From: Marsupella aquatica
Lineage: Eukaryota > Marchantiophyta
Assembly: GCA_973895155.1 (NCBI GenBank)
Contig: OZ316896.1
Location: forward strand, 14,694,001-14,758,000
DNA length: 64,000 nucleotides
Reading direction: 5' to 3'
Of the stretch, positions 34,357 to 47,344 are shown piece by piece. The notes below the pieces were generated by a model that ran no database searches, was not told the DNA's origin, and worked only from the letters and a program-made list of their open reading frames with translations. Position 1 is the stretch's first letter. Every line of letters begins with the position of its first letter. Both the position numbers and the translations under genes were made by a program.

Positions 34357-35830
34357 ACATGGAGGTTTGTGACAGAGACAACATTGGTTTTCATATTAGA
34401 TCGCAGGGAGTCAGATCAATCTGTCTGTTTCATCCGTTTCTTTTTTGCATGCATTCGTTGTTTCTTATGCTACTGACAGAAGTGTGTTGTGCATGTGATT
34501 GTCATGTATGAAAGCAATGGATGTGAGATAGAGTGAAGAAAGGACCACCAGGTTCTGGTCATGCAGAGGGACTGTACGTGAGATCATAAGATCATATTAT
34601 GGTATGTACATCTTTTTTATAGAGGCAAATTGTATTCATGTGAGATTTACTCATTGTTTCAGTATGGATAACTTTAATGAAATAATGTGTGAGGTTCTGA
34701 GGATGCAGTGGATTTTGACATAGAACAAAAGAATGAAGTGGAGCTTAGGGCCCAAGATGAGCTTGAATTGATAGTTGGGCCATTTTGATTTGGGCTTGTG
34801 TTTTTTCTCAAATTGTTTCATTTGGGACGATGATTGTTCTTTCAATACATTAGCGGTCCTTCAGGAACATGGAGGTTTGTGACAGAGACAACATTGGTTT
34901 GATTAGATCGCAGGGAGTCAGATCAATCTGTCTGTTTCATCCGTTTCTTTTTTGCATGCGTTCGTTGTTTCTTATGCTACTGACAAAAGTGTGTTGTGCA
35001 TGTGATTGTCATGTATGAAAGCAATGGATGTGAGATAGAGTGAAGAAAGGACCACCAGGTTCTGTCATGCAAAGGGACTGTACGTGAGATCAGAAGATCA
35101 TATTCTGGTATGTACATCTTTTTTATAGAGGCAAATTGTATTCATGTGAGATTTACTCATTGTTTCAGTATGGATAACTTTAATGAAATAATGCGTGAGG
35201 TTTGGGAGTCTGAGGATGCAGTGGCTTTTGACGTAGAACAAAAAAACTAAGTGGAGCTTAGGGCCCAAGATGAGCTTGAATTGATAGCTGGGCCATTTTG
35301 ATTTGGGCTTGTGTTTTTTCTCAAATTGTTTCATTTCGGACGATGATTGTTCTTTCAATACATTAGCGGTCCTTCAGGAACATGGAGGTTTGTGACAGAG
35401 ACAACATTGGTTTGATTAGATCGCAGGGAGTCAGCTCAATCTGTCTGTTTTGTCCATTTTTTTTGCATGCGTTCGTTGTTTCTTATACTACTGACATAAG
35501 TGTGTTGTGCATGTGATTGAAGGTATGAAAGCAATGGATGTGAGATAGAGTGAAGAAAAAAGGACCACCAGGTTTTGGTCATGCAAAGGGACTGTACGTG
35601 AGATCAGATGATCATATTTTGGTATGTACATCTTTCATATAGAGGCAAATTATATTCATTTGAGATTTGTTGTCATTTCAGTATGGATAACTTTGATGAA
35701 ATAATGCATGAGGTTCGGGAGTCTCAGGATGCAATGGCTTTTGACATAGAGCAAAAGAACTAAGTGGAGCTTAGGGCCCAGGATGAGCTTGAACTGATAG
35801 CTGAAGATTGGTCTAGTTTTTTTAAGTAGA
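34357..35830 (+). repeat. Tandem array, about 510-base unit, three copies
   Basis: Units start with acatggaggtttgtgacaga at 34357, 34867 and 35380 (periods 510 and 513); the last is partial. Each includes atgcaatggatgtgagatag-like text and a short reading frame beginning tatggataactttaatgaaa (Met-Asp-Asn-Phe-Asn-Glu-Ile-Met). The reading frame is interrupted by stops or by an 8-base deletion in the first copy. Copies look more than 90% alike. Confidence 0.88.
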
Positions 35831-35939
35831 ATAAATTACACTTTGCTAAAGGACATGTCACTCTCTATCACACCAGAGGCATTGGGCACAAGCTAAAGAT
35901 GCATGCACATTATCTAGTAATGCAACCAATCTGTAGTTG

Positions 35940-37345
35940 ACAGCAATTGTTTGGAGGTGGGTTTTGTATCATAAAAGCTCAAGTACTAACAGTGAAGTGG
36001 TTTTTGGTAGTAGACTGGAGAGAGGCATCCGGATGTGTGCATGATTGTGTGAAAGAACATAAAGACAAGAGGTCTTGTCTTGATGTAAGTAAATATGTCC
36101 CTGGTGTGCCTTTGTTGGACAATATTGCTACATTTTCTCTGTCAATTCCTTGGGCCATAGTTCCTGTATGGTTTCAAAAGGAGTGTTCACATATTAGTGT
36201 TTTTTATCCAGCCAATGGAGATTATGTAGTGAGGGGTTGCGACTTCATTTTCTTTTAATCATTGCCTTTGCTTGGTTGTCTTGACCAGGATATCCCATTT
36301 GGCCCATTCCAATTTCTTAGATATTGGATAACCAAAAGAAAGTGATACGTTGTGTTATGTGATAGCGATGGAGACTTGTTCCGAGTGTTACAAAGTGACT
36401 TGCTTTTTTATGTTATGTTTGAAATATATAGTTGAGTTTGCAGTTGCCAAAAAAAAGGCATAAATTGTCAGCAGTGTAAGTTTGTCTTTTCTGAAGCTTG
36501 TCAATCCCTATTTTGTGAGGCATCTTGTTGTTTGATGAGGGACAATCCATTTTTCCTGAGCAGCAAGTGCCTGCAGCACCTGAGGGTGTAGAAGCTCCAT
36601 TTTCTCAAGAGCAAGCGTCTGTCATTTCTGAAGAGTCAGTACTTTCAGGAGAGCGTGAGTCAAGCAAAGAGACTGACACATGATGACTTCTTTGAAGAAT
36701 TTAGCTTGTCTACGTCCAAGGAAGTTCTTGATACTGGTCCAATTACTTTAGAGACTTCTTTGAAGAAAAGAGCTCGTCTGCAGATGTCTAAGGAAGTAGT
36801 TGATACTGGTCAAGTTCTAGAGTTGTCAATAACAGTAGGCTACCTTGGAGCAGATGTGAAGCCTATAGAGTTGGACAAAAATAATGCACCAACTCACGAG
36901 AGATGTTTGTAATTATGGCCTTGTTGCTAACTATTGAAAGAGGGGAAGCTGAAAACCACCTCCATTTCCAGATGGCCGTTAGAGCAAGGACAAATTCAAC
37001 AAGATTTTTGGCAGTATAGTCAGAAAATACACGAGATAGACACAAAAAGATATGTGTTCAGTTGGCAAAGTTACATGCAAGGTGCTTTCCCAGAGACAAT
37101 TACATACCTACAAAGGTATGATCAGATATTGCTTGAAAGATAGTGGGATGGAGTATTTCACTTGCGCTGCCTTCAACGTGTCAACAAATGACATCATCGC
37201 AAGGACTTTACATGCAAGGTATGGGAGAGCAGATTGCAAGGCTTGTGTTATATTAACAAATAAAAACATGACAAAAAGGATGTATGCTTGGTTTAAATTC
37301 AAATCCAGAAAAAACAATGTGCAACATTTCTGGATACATTAACCA
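35940..37345 (+). pseudogene. Unrecognised ORF cluster, possibly a decayed transposon gene
   Basis: Consecutive plus-strand open frames look protein-like but belong to no family I recognise. The first, 35947-36258, includes VKWFLVVDWREASGC and KYVPGVPLLDNIATFSLSIP. The second lies at about 36550-36910 and is acidic, with an internal duplication of about 75 bases (SKEVLDTGPITLETSLKKRA and its echo SKEVVDTGQVLELS). The third is 36934-37342. They are in different frames and separated by stops. The flanking tandem arrays and lack of intron signals suggest a degenerate mobile element. A host gene with unusual splicing cannot be excluded. Confidence 0.3.
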
Positions 37346-37353
37346 ACATGATT

Positions 37354-37799
37354 CAGTCTGGAGTGATCATCCCCGTAGTGTCCTGGATTATACCCTTGAA
37401 TGGATAGGGTCTGGATAATAGACAAATGAGTGCCTTGTGGAAGTGCATGATTAGTCCTTTAGATGTTACGCATGACGAGGTGCGCAACATTTTTGTTCAA
37501 AAATGGAATTATGTCAAGGTTGCTACTGGGATGAGGAGCCTCCATGAAGGCCTGCAAAGGACAGTCATTTGCAAGTCAGTCTGGAGTGATCATCCTGCAG
37601 CGTCCTGGATTTTACCCTTGAATGGACAGGATCTGGATAATAGACAAATGAGTGCCTTGTGGAAGTGCATGATCAGTCCTTTAGATGTTATGCATGAAGA
37701 GGTGTGCAACATTTTTGTTCAAAAATGGAATTATTTCAAGGCTGCTACTGGGATGAGGAGCCTCCACCAAGGCCTGCAGAGGACAGTCATTTGCAAGTT
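37354..37799 (+). repeat. Coding-like tandem duplication, 223-base unit, two copies
   Basis: Units start with cagtctggagtgatcatcc at 37354 and 37577. In the second reading frame each encodes SALWKCMISPLDVxHxEVxN-like sequence followed by NIFVQKWNY and ATGMRSLH. Most differences between copies keep the reading frame open (37426-37818). Function unknown. Confidence 0.85.
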
Positions 37800-37819
37800 G
37801 CACTTGCAGGAAGGCTAGA

Positions 37820-39200
37820 CCTAGACAACTTACCACAATATATCCCGCTTGTGGATAGACAGCCAATAGTGCAGATAGATTAAATTGAGACTAATGATCC
37901 TCTTGTTTTCCCTACAAAGAACAACCATTCAACAAAGAACCAGACAGAGAATGGCCACAATGTCCATTTTGCACAAGAGTTGATGCGGCATGGAGTGAGA
38001 GAAACAGTCAACATAAACGAGAATGGGCGGGTCACCATTGGCCAGAGGAGAATATGGAGCAGAATATGGATGAAGACGAGAAACCTAGTATTTAGTTGTT
38101 AAATTAGCCTCTCTGGACAACTGTATTGTTTAATTGGTTTTGGCCAGCTATATTCTATCCAGTGTTTAGAGGGTTTATTAGCACCAAGCGACTTATATTG
38201 CATTTTGCTTCAGCATATAGGACATAGCCTACTGTAAGTGTAGCAGTAGTCATTTTGGGGGCATATAGGACATAGCCTACTCTAAGTGTAGCAGTAGTCA
38301 TTTTGAGGTCTCCGCTGTAATGCAGGCCTGATGTACGGGTAAAACCATCGTTGTTCCTCCTGTACATATTTTACCTTTTGCAATGTACACATTCTGAAAT
38401 AAAAGAAGTTATAAAGACAGTTTAAACCTGAGAAAAGAACGCATCCTGAACTTTTAGTCAAATGCGATGTATTGTTTAAATTAGCCCTGCCTTGGACAGG
38501 GTCAGCTACCTTGGTACCCATTGTAGTCCCTGAAGTCAAATTTGGCATTCTGTTATTATGTTGAATTAGCCCTGTCTTCTATGCAAACAAAGTGAAAGAA
38601 TCTTTCACATACTTGTTTTTGGGAGAAAATAATTTTTGGAAAAGGATGGACACGTGTTGCCAATTCACTGTACAGAAAAGTAGGTGCATTTAGTTGCTGA
38701 AGGCTGCAAATGAAAGATGAAAAATAATTGCCACAGTGCAAAAACAAATCATAGAACGCAAAGCTCAATCGCCTCGGTATAGGACTCCAAATAAAAAGAA
38801 AATACCTCCAAAACATACAGGAAAGTATATTAAAAGAATAATTAAATAACTATAATACTATTTTGTCTTATTACCAAAACTAACTACTACCATATAGTAT
38901 AGAAGTTTCATGATAATAGTAACAACAACAGCACTATTCAATAGTAACCTTGTATTTTATACAAACCAGATGATATACAGCAATAAAAATAAATGAAATA
39001 TAGTCAAGGCTAAATATGATGCTCCCATGGACGGTAGACAAAAACTATACAATTAGGATGGACTAATTGAGAATATTTACTGTCATGTTGTGAGTACAAT
39101 GAGGTCCATCTAAGTTGCAACCGCAATGAGATCCATCTAAGTTGCAAAAATACATTGAAGCATTTTGACAAACCTAGAGGTCTACTCGAGCTTCATTTTG
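37820..39200. other. AT-rich spacer with a short duplicate
   Basis: A segment of about 54 bases (gcatataggacatagcctac ... agtgtagcagtagtcatttt) is present twice, near 38212 and 38266. No gene recognised. Confidence 0.45.
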
Positions 39201-39204
39201 GCGC

Positions 39205-39620
39205 GTGCGTGGAAGCAAGCTAAAGCACCAAAAAGCTAAGAATCACCCGTACACCCATACTAGCACCAAAAAGCTAAGAATCGCCCAAACTAGCACCAAA
39301 AAGCTAACAGTCACGTACAGGTATACGACCTCTAACCAGAGTGCGGATGGAAATCGCGGCCCGAAGAATTCCGAAAGGGGGAGCAAAGGACGGCCTACAA
39401 AAGCGGGTGGCGCGGGGTCACGATCGTGGCGCCGGTGGCGCGGGCCGCGGGGCCGCGGGGTCACGGACGTGGATGGCGCGGCAAGGCAAGGCGCGGCGCG
39501 GCGGCGGGGCGCGGGGCGGGGCGGGGCGGGGCGGAGCGTGAGAGAGGAGGGGAGCAGAGGGGAGGGGAGAAGAGGGGAGGGGAACAGGGTATTTGAGTCG
39601 GGTGTTTTTCCTCAGTTGGG
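39205..39620 (+). promoter_or_regulatory. GC-rich, simple-repeat promoter-like region of the esterase gene
   Basis: Three copies of agcaccaaaaagctaa at about 39225-39310 precede a strongly GC-rich tract with ggcgcgg and ggggc repeats (39400-39540) and then a GA-rich tract (39541-39590). Its position just upstream of the proposed first exon at 39710 fits a promoter or 5' UTR. Open frames here are low-complexity artefacts. Confidence 0.45.
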
Positions 39621-39709
39621 CAGAAAAGTGGATAACATCATATTGCCCGAAAAGAAGGGCTATTAGTCGACGGTAGGTGTTCTGATTCGGTCATTCAGTC
39701 GCGGTGCCA

Positions 39710-42700
39710 ATGTCAAATTTCCGAATTGGCAGGAGCAGTGGTAGCATGGAGGTGTTGTGCATCAGCGGCAAAGGAAACGTCAGGAAGAGCAAGGGGCTGG
39801 GCGTGCCGTGGTCAATAGGTGAAGGAGTAAGATCGGCAATTGGTGCCATTTGGCTGACGTCCACTCGCACATGGTGCTGGCCCGATTGGATACACAGCTC
39901 GAAATTTGGGTTGCGGTCCACGGCATCATGCCCGCGGGGGCCAGTCTCGTCTATGGCACGTAAGGATTGCCCATTCTCTAGGTCTATCTCTTTCTCTCAC
40001 GGGCTGGGCTTACGAGTGAAGTTTCATTGTGTTCTGTCGTCACGGAGATGCTTGTCGTGTGAAGAGTGCCTTCCGAATGTGAACAGGAGTAGAGGAGTGC
40101 TTGAGTTACATCGTTAGATCGCAAATTCTCCGAAGCCGACTATTTCGTCACTAGCTTTGAGTCCATCCGTATCAGGATTTTGACCCGACCGCACCAGAGA
40201 TTGCCGCGCTACGATATTATGAAGGAATGTCGCGATCCTTTCTTGCCGTGCTAACGGTTTGCTCGCCAATTCGTTTATGTCGAGAGGATTCAGACGTGAT
40301 ATTCGAATCCGAGGAAGCGATTCATTCTTTACTTGCAGCACGAGATCTTATACCATCGTTACAAGAAACGGGGACTCCTCGGTTTTGAGCTAACGGCTGT
40401 GTTAGAGAGACTTAATTCCCTTCGTTCCTGCCGTCTTCAGTTTGGGCCCTTCTCCGTTCAGGAGGGAGGCTTCTGTTTACAGCTTGTCCGTATCTTCGGG
40501 TCTATAGTTTAATTAAGCCTAACCATGTTGCTGCAAAATTTCGAAATCCGCAATTGAACGCAATTTCTTCGCAATTCGGAGGGGGGGAGGGTGTTGCAAA
40601 CTTCGAAGGGGGTTATTTCAATTCTATCATGACTGAAGTTGCTCCACTCTCAGCCGTTAAGCATTGTTGCATTCCTCTTCTGCTTCTCGCAGACATTTGT
40701 GTCAGAATCTGATTAAAGTTACAGTGTGCAGGTGCCGGTGGGGAAGGAAACGTAAATGTCTTGGCCCTTATGGATCGGAGGATTGAAATCAGGCTGCAGC
40801 CTGCTTCTTGGACAAAAGAGCCAGTTGAAACCGGAAACTTCCCTCCTGAACACCTCTTAGTGCTCGTACATGGCATCCTTGCCAGGTGAGTGCTTCAAAT
40901 GACATCGACGATGTTGATTAGTGTGTTTAGGTCACTAATGCAAGCAAATAGTGGGATCAAACGATTTCCCGCATTGGCTTTATTGCTCGTCTGTCTGCCC
41001 ACCTCTGTTTGTGCTCTGGTGTTTCTGGAGGGTATTGTGCCATGGAACGCTGCATGAAAACTATGGCCCAACTATTTCGTTTCCAATTATGTCCGAGCTC
41101 AACTTCTTGCGTAATTATAAGAAAATTTCTCTTTGTGGATAATGTATAGTCCAACTGATTGGAAGTATGCCGAGGGTGAGTTGAGGGCGCAGTTGGGCGA
41201 CAGATATCTTATATATGGTAATGTAATTTGAACCCAAGAGTTCATTTGTGTTTGCTTCAATACCAGCTATTTGAGTTCGACAATATTGTCATTTAGTGTT
41301 CCGAGAACCGTCAAGAACAAGAGGACGTGTCGGAGGCTCTTTTTTTTTTCTATCACGCTTTGGCTTTCTGAGAGACGTTTACATCGGCCCACAGACCTCC
41401 AAAGCAAGTACAAAAGCTGGTGACCAACCCTAACTTCCTCTTTGTAACGGTACAGCTAGTGCTGTGAATTCTTATCTCGGCACTTTGAATGGGATCGATT
41501 CAGCAGGACAACGACTTGCAGAAGAGGTAGATATTTAAATCGTTTCCATGGGTCATCTCTATTTTATTTGCGTTCGTGTGAATGTTTGTATATGAGGAGC
41601 AATTGTCGGATTGTTGTGCCTTATATCAGGTAGGAAATCACGAAATGTTTGTCTCTTCATTCAACAGAAAAACACGTTGTCAAGGAAATTTTGAAAACTC
41701 ACTGTAAAACTTGACTGCTTTCTACGAATCGTCCTTGGTTTGGATATTCCCCGTTTTAAACCTCATTGATCTAGAAGTAGTTCATGGCCGTCGATTATGA
41801 CAAATTAAATTAAACAGTTAAGTGCAAGAAGTGCTCATCACCCGAATTGACGCCTTTTACAGATTGGATTCATTGTAAAACGTACTCCAAGTCTCAGAAG
41901 AATTTCGTTTCTTGGACATTCTCTCGGAGGTCTGTTTGCTCGATATGCAATTGCAATGCTGTACGAACGTCCGGCAGTCTCACTGACCCAGACAGGGAAC
42001 CAGCCCCCTGATGAGATATTGAAGTGCCGAGGAGAGAGAGAATCTGAAAATGGAAGTCAAAAGCCAACGATCGCAGGGCTGGAGCCTGTCAACTTCATAA
42101 CTCTCGCATCTCCTCATCTCGGGGTCAGGGGAAGGCAGCAAGTAAGGTTTCTCTCCGCGTCCTCCCCAGGTGTCAGTATTCAAGAGATCATGTGAAATTT
42201 TGTGGTGGTTTTTCTTACTTTAAATGTTTTATCCTGCAAGTGGGATTCATTCTTATTTACCTGACTTTCTTCTATTTCCTGATCTTCACGACCCTTTTCC
42301 TGCAAACCAGCTACCTTTTCTACTGGGACTTCCGGTCTTGGAAAAACTAGCAGCACCACTTGCTCCTTTCTTTGTCGGGAGTACTGGACGTCAGCTCTTT
42401 TTGACAGATGGAAAGCCCAGTGATCCACCTCTGTTGTTAAGGATGGCCACCAACTGTGATGAAGGCCAGTTCATGTAAGTTATCTATTATCAAAAGGCCA
42501 TTGATTCATTTCGTTCCTCAATGGTCTGAAGGTTTGGTTGGCAGGCTCAGTTGACATGCTGGCTTTTTGTGGTTTTGTAGATCTGCCCTCGGAGCTTTCA
42601 AAGTGCGGACATTATATGCAAACGTGAGCTATGACCGTATCCTCTATAACAGAGCTACCTTTCTCAGAATGATGTCTATGTGGAATGGTATATGATACTT

Positions 42701-43799
42701 TTGAGCTGCTTGATCTTAAAAAGATCAAAAAAAGATCAAAAAAGATCAGGCATCTCAAACGAATCATATATCATTTTATATCACGACCTCTGGTATCATA
42801 ACGAACCTGTTCGATAGAGAGATATCCTTTGCAGGACAGTCGTTTCCTTGAGTCAAATCCTTTCTAGATATGGTGGGTTGGCGCACAGCTTCAATACGAC
42901 GTGAGGTTGAGCTCACAAAGGTGCCTTACTGAAAAACTTTTATGGAGAGATTGTCACTCATAGCAGTAACAATTTTGAGTGTCTTTTAAAGGTGTTCTGA
43001 TGAATTTAATTGGTGTCAATGGCAGCCTCGGACGTCAATCACTGCCATGTCCTTTGTATGTATTCTGATGAATTGGAATGGTGTTAATGGCAGCCTCGAC
43101 GTCAATCACTACCAGGATATAAGCATGTCGTGAATGTGATTGATTGTCCACCAGTAGAGAGCTCTGGTCCACATTTTAAAGAAGGCACAGCAAAAGCAAA
43201 GGAAGCTATTCAAAGATCACCGGCCAGTAACAAGAAAGCAGCAGCTTATCATGATATGTTAGAAGGTTTGCTCCTATATTTGCAGTACTTGTGGTCCGTG
43301 ACACCGATTAATCTGCACTGAACAGTTGTTCTGTGGTGCTGCCTGAACTAGGACATGGAGAATAGATATAGTTTGATCTAGATGCATTTCATGTGTTCAC
43401 GTTAATTTCTGATGTATTTTAGTTCAATACCGAGAAGGGTGTTTTTTAACAGCCTTAGTGGCTCTGTGGAGCAGAAGAGATAATCAGGGGGCTTCAACAA
43501 GTACAATGGCGGAAAGTTGACGTTAGTTTTCACGCAGCTCTGTGGCCATTTCTTGCACACAATCACATACATGTGAGTTCGCCATTTGACTACATGGTTT
43601 ACACCCCGGTAGAGGTCTAACAGATCTTATTATAATTGGAGTTGGATAAGATACTTCCAATCACACACTCATTCATCTAGATGATGGAATGCAGGTGAAG
43701 CAAGAATGGCTACACCATGAAGGAGCTGGTGTGGTGCGACATGTGACAGACACTCTCAAAGAAGCAGATCATAAATTGCAACTAAAGTCCAAGCTGTAA
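39710..43799 (+). CDS. DUF676-type putative serine esterase/lipase
   Basis: Alpha/beta hydrolase of the plant DUF676 family, probably a lipid or acyl ester hydrolase. Exons 39710-39818 (tentative), 40732-40885, 41150-41217, 41456-41526, 41863-42141, 42311-42474, 42581-42636, 42868-42920, 43094-43265, 43475-43572 and 43695-43799 keep frame and give about 442 residues. The oxyanion-side LLVLVHGILAS is at about residue 83, the nucleophile elbow FLGHSLGG at Ser 154, followed by FITLASPHLGVRG. A candidate acid/His region is ANVSYDHMVGW, and the C-terminal part has HNHIHVKQEWLHHEG. The first exon is assigned only because its splice phase fits; translation could instead start at the ATG at 40770. 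The exon at 43094 has a duplicated acceptor (see findings). Confidence 0.87.
42984..43116 (+). repeat. About 68-base tandem duplication across an intron-exon junction
   Basis: The block ttctgatgaatttaattggt, gtcaatggcagcctcggacg and tcaatcact at about 42992 is repeated at about 43060 with a few changes. The downstream copy provides the acceptor (ag at 43092-43093) of the exon at 43094. Confidence 0.85.
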
Positions 43800-44362
43800 T
43801 TTTTCACAGTTGTACATAATATTGGAGCCCTATCAGGGAACAGATAATAGTGCAAGGTAATCTGTAATACTAGGTCAATACTAGGTCTCATACAAAATTT
43901 TGAAACCCCATGAAGAACAACTGCACCAACCTTCAAAGCTTGTGAAATGTGACATTTTCGTACACATTAAGTCAATACGAAGTAGAATTCTTGTACAGTT
44001 CCTTATAGGTAGGTTGGAAACAAAGCTTTCCCACCTGGGGTTATATTTTCTAAACTGATCTGTTGAATCTCATACTTGTCCAAAATCCCATACGTAATGG
44101 TGATGATAGTTTTTGTTGAAAGCTTAGGATAGGCAGAGTTTGACATTTACCAGAGATTACGGAGCAGAGCAGTTTTACTTAGTCTGTACAGTCGAGACAA
44201 TTTAAAACATTCATCAAAGTCAAGTTCTCACAAGATCCATCAAGAATAAGCAAGTGTACATCATACAAACTCTTGTAAGAGTGACAGTTAAAGCACCCTG
44301 TGACAATAAATACTAAAGACCATGATGGATGATGGGGATAGGTCTTCAGTAAGCCTTCAAAA
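43800..44362. other. Convergent 3' flanks of the esterase and lesion-inducer-like genes
   Basis: About 560 bases between the two stop codons, AT-rich, expected to hold both 3' UTRs. Nothing else recognised. Confidence 0.5.
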
Positions 44363-46485
44363 CTAGGCACTTTTCGCTTTCCTCCGCCTCTTTGTTGCTG
44401 AATTTTTTAGAGCCAAAAAGAAAAGGAGGGCCCCAAACAATGATAGGTTCTGCATAAAACCCAGAAAACTGTCAAACCGTTGCATAATACTAGTACACTG
44501 GAACGCTATTCAATGGGGGATAAATAAATGTCAGCAAAAGTTCAACGCACCTTCAGAAATTGCGTAAACTGATTGACATAATCTGGGCCGCCAAAATCGT
44601 AGTTATAGAAATCATGCATTATAGGTGTCACTGCGGCGAGGAAGATGAGCTGCACACGAATAGTAGTCAGAAAATGTTGACATGTAACTAAAACCAAGAG
44701 TCTAAATTTTAAAGTTGAGACAATTTGACATCAGAGATTCCAACATGATTTCCTCAAGAAGACCCGGTAACAGTAAGAAAACTATGCGACCAAGCATCAC
44801 GTATAAAAACTCCTATATTCTAAATGGACGAAATGAAATGTAGTACACAGACCAGTAGAAAGGCGCCCAAGGTGCTGCCGAACATGAAGAGAATCCCTCC
44901 AAGTCCCTCTAGTCCTATCGCGGCAATCAAGAGATGCTTATTCTGCAGAAGGGCCATATATTAGGACATGACTGTCAAGAATGGCAACTGCAAGGGCACT
45001 AGTGGACCATATTAGACTCAATGCTACCTCCAGACTACACAGGAAGACGGAGCAATGACCTCTTTTAAAAAATCAAGTTGCATAAATCCTGGATTCTTGG
45101 CCAGGATAGTGTACATGGATGTGAGTTTGAAAATTAGATTAAGTAGCACATTTATTCATTTGGAAGCCAGGTACTGAACATGATCATTTCAATTTAGCTG
45201 GGTGGGTTCCTGAAAGAGAACTCGCCGGAAAACGCTGCTAACTTTTAGCTTCGTTCAGTGCTCGTCGCGTTCAATTACACTATTGCGGTCCTCATCATCA
45301 TTGTTGCACAATTCTGAAGGGTGGGATCGAGAGGCTTCAAAATATATTACCTCAAAATGGGGCAGGGTGAATCCGAATTGATTGTAAACATGGTAATGGA
45401 ATAATGCGAACTTTGGTTTCAGGACCTTTAAAGCTCCACCTCCATCGTCACCAAAGTCGTTTATCCTATCACAGATTAGCTCATGTCAGATGCAACGTCC
45501 AGTCCACCAAATTTGGTCTATACCTACGAAGTGACTTTTCTATCCTTCGGCCAAAGCTTGGTTGTATGTACGTCACTCCGAAGTGGAAAGAAACGCGCGA
45601 CATACGATAGGTCTGGGTTCGGAAGGAAGACGTGACTACAAATTCTTCTACTTGGCACTCAATAAGGTAGCTGCTTGCTACAAGAGGCTCACTTGAGAAG
45701 AGTCAAGAATGACGATCAAGAGAACCGTGGAACCAAGTAATGCCAGCTGACCCCACCGATAATCCACTCTACATGAAAAGTAAGTGACAATAATCACGAC
45801 GGCAAAAGAGTGTATGGGGGAAGGAGAGGCCCCTCAGCTACACGGGAACACAATAAAGTTGACAACCGACACTTCCCGGACAATAACGAAATCATTGTAA
45901 ACAAGCACAATTTTAAGTGCAAGTAATAATTGTGCAGTTCCACTCAACGTCAATTTGCATCAACACACATCGGCAAGGTCTTCCAGACAGAAAAAAAATA
46001 GAGAACAGAAGAGAATATACAGTGCACCAGAGGGAAGCAGCGGCTACAGAAACCGGACGCAAGCCAGGCTCAACGGAAGACCATCGCTGAGCAATTAGGC
46101 ATTCCAAACTTTCCAGAAACGGTGAAAAAGAACTCTGAGCTCCCAAAACAACGAAAAACAGGAGGCCTGCGTAGCATGGTCCAGCGAAGGGCAGCAACCA
46201 GCCATGCCGGAACAACAATTTTCAGCGTTCGGAAATCATCAAACCACGACATCTGTGTCAACGAACCCGCTGAAAAATTTCGCAGATCAATAAAAAACAA
46301 CAAGTCAAGTCCGCGTAGCATTGCACTACGTAGCGCAGCAATCAGGCATACGGTCCCATGCCATTCCACGCAATGCAACGCCATGCCAGCAATCCAGCGC
46401 AGGAAGAGAGGTCTCACTTCTGCCACGCCGCCAAGACGAAGATGGCCGAGAAGAGCACGCGGCCCGTAAACAGCAGGAGCCCCAT
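44363..46485 (-). CDS. HR-like lesion-inducing (HRLI), DoxX-like membrane protein
   Basis: Small integral membrane protein of the plant HR-like lesion-inducer family, related to DoxX. The biochemical role is unknown; the name comes from cell death on overexpression. Exons on the minus strand are 46418-46485, 45351-45465, 44853-44942, 44551-44649 and 44363-44449 and give 152 residues, normal for the family. The sequence starts MGLLLFTGRVLFSAIFVLAA and continues WQKINDFGDDGGGALKVLKP. Then come three more hydrophobic segments: LLIAAIGLEGLGGILFMFGS, TLGAFLLLIFLAAVTPIMHD and LSLFGALLFFLALKNSA. FYNYDF after the third segment is a family marker. The C-terminus is basic (KRRRKAKSA), compatible with cytosolic exposure. 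The first exon lies in a GC-rich promoter-like region, and all phases agree. Confidence 0.92.
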
Positions 46486-46860
46486 TCTCGCCAAAACGCT
46501 GGCAAGCCTACCCGCGCCACCCCCTCCCCCGCTCGCTCCCGTCGTCCGACGTACTACGTGAGCGCTGCTGGTGCGTGCGTCCCAATCGAAACAATACTAC
46601 TCTCACACCCGGGAGCACCTTCGACACCACCTACAGTCCTCGTAGCTCCTCCATCAGCTCTCCTCCGCTGTGAGAGCAAACTACAGGGCAAAAAGATCGA
46701 CGAAACATCGACATGTAGGCCCCCAGCGCCTTACCTTGGCTCGTCTCGTCTCCTCGCGTCTCGCCTCGGCCCGCTCCAGGCCGCCCATTCGAATAGGCGG
46801 GGCAGGGCGGGGGCGGGGCGAGGCGGGGGCGCGGCCGCGAAGTGATTTTCAAAAACCTGG
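46486..46860 (-). promoter_or_regulatory. GC-rich promoter-like region of the lesion-inducer-like gene
   Basis: GC-rich DNA upstream of the start codon at 46485, including a G-rich run (ggcggggcagggcgggggcg near 46796). Overlapping open frames on both strands are attributed to base composition. Confidence 0.4.
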
Positions 46861-47344
46861 AGGTTGGTTATCGTGAAAAGACTACTGTAGAGGAGGGATG
46901 GAACTGGAAGGAACGAACCAACGAACTGAAGAAAGAAAGACCGAACTGAAAGAAGCGTGTGAGGAAGGGAGGTTTGTCAGAGTTAGTGCAGCTTTGTCTA
47001 CAAGGAAGTTAAGTTCTGTTTAGAGGGGAGGGCATTATGGGATATAACAAATGCGTTATTATTACACTTGGTGGCCTGAGAGGATTTTATTTGTTCTGAA
47101 TTTAGTAAAAGTTTAGTAGAATCTTCCCAAAGAGGTTGATCCAGATCTTGATGGGGGCATATTGTGCTCCCAGAATGCCCTGAAAACATACAAATAGAAA
47201 CATCACAAAGGGCATTAAGAAAGTGAAATCTGGGACCAAGCAAAGTGAGGGCTCTAGACCATGAGCAGACTAAAGTTTAGTTCATGACTGTGCAAAGAGA
47301 AACAATGGATGACAACAAAATTAGTTCCTGGATCCCTTATTAAT

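Noticed and set aside
34357-35830. CRISPR-like array
   Set aside because: Units are about 510 bases and contiguous, with no short repeats and unique spacers; the genome is eukaryotic.
39205-39666. 153-residue glycine/arginine-rich open frame
   Set aside because: Made of GC-rich simple repeats in the promoter-like region of the esterase gene.
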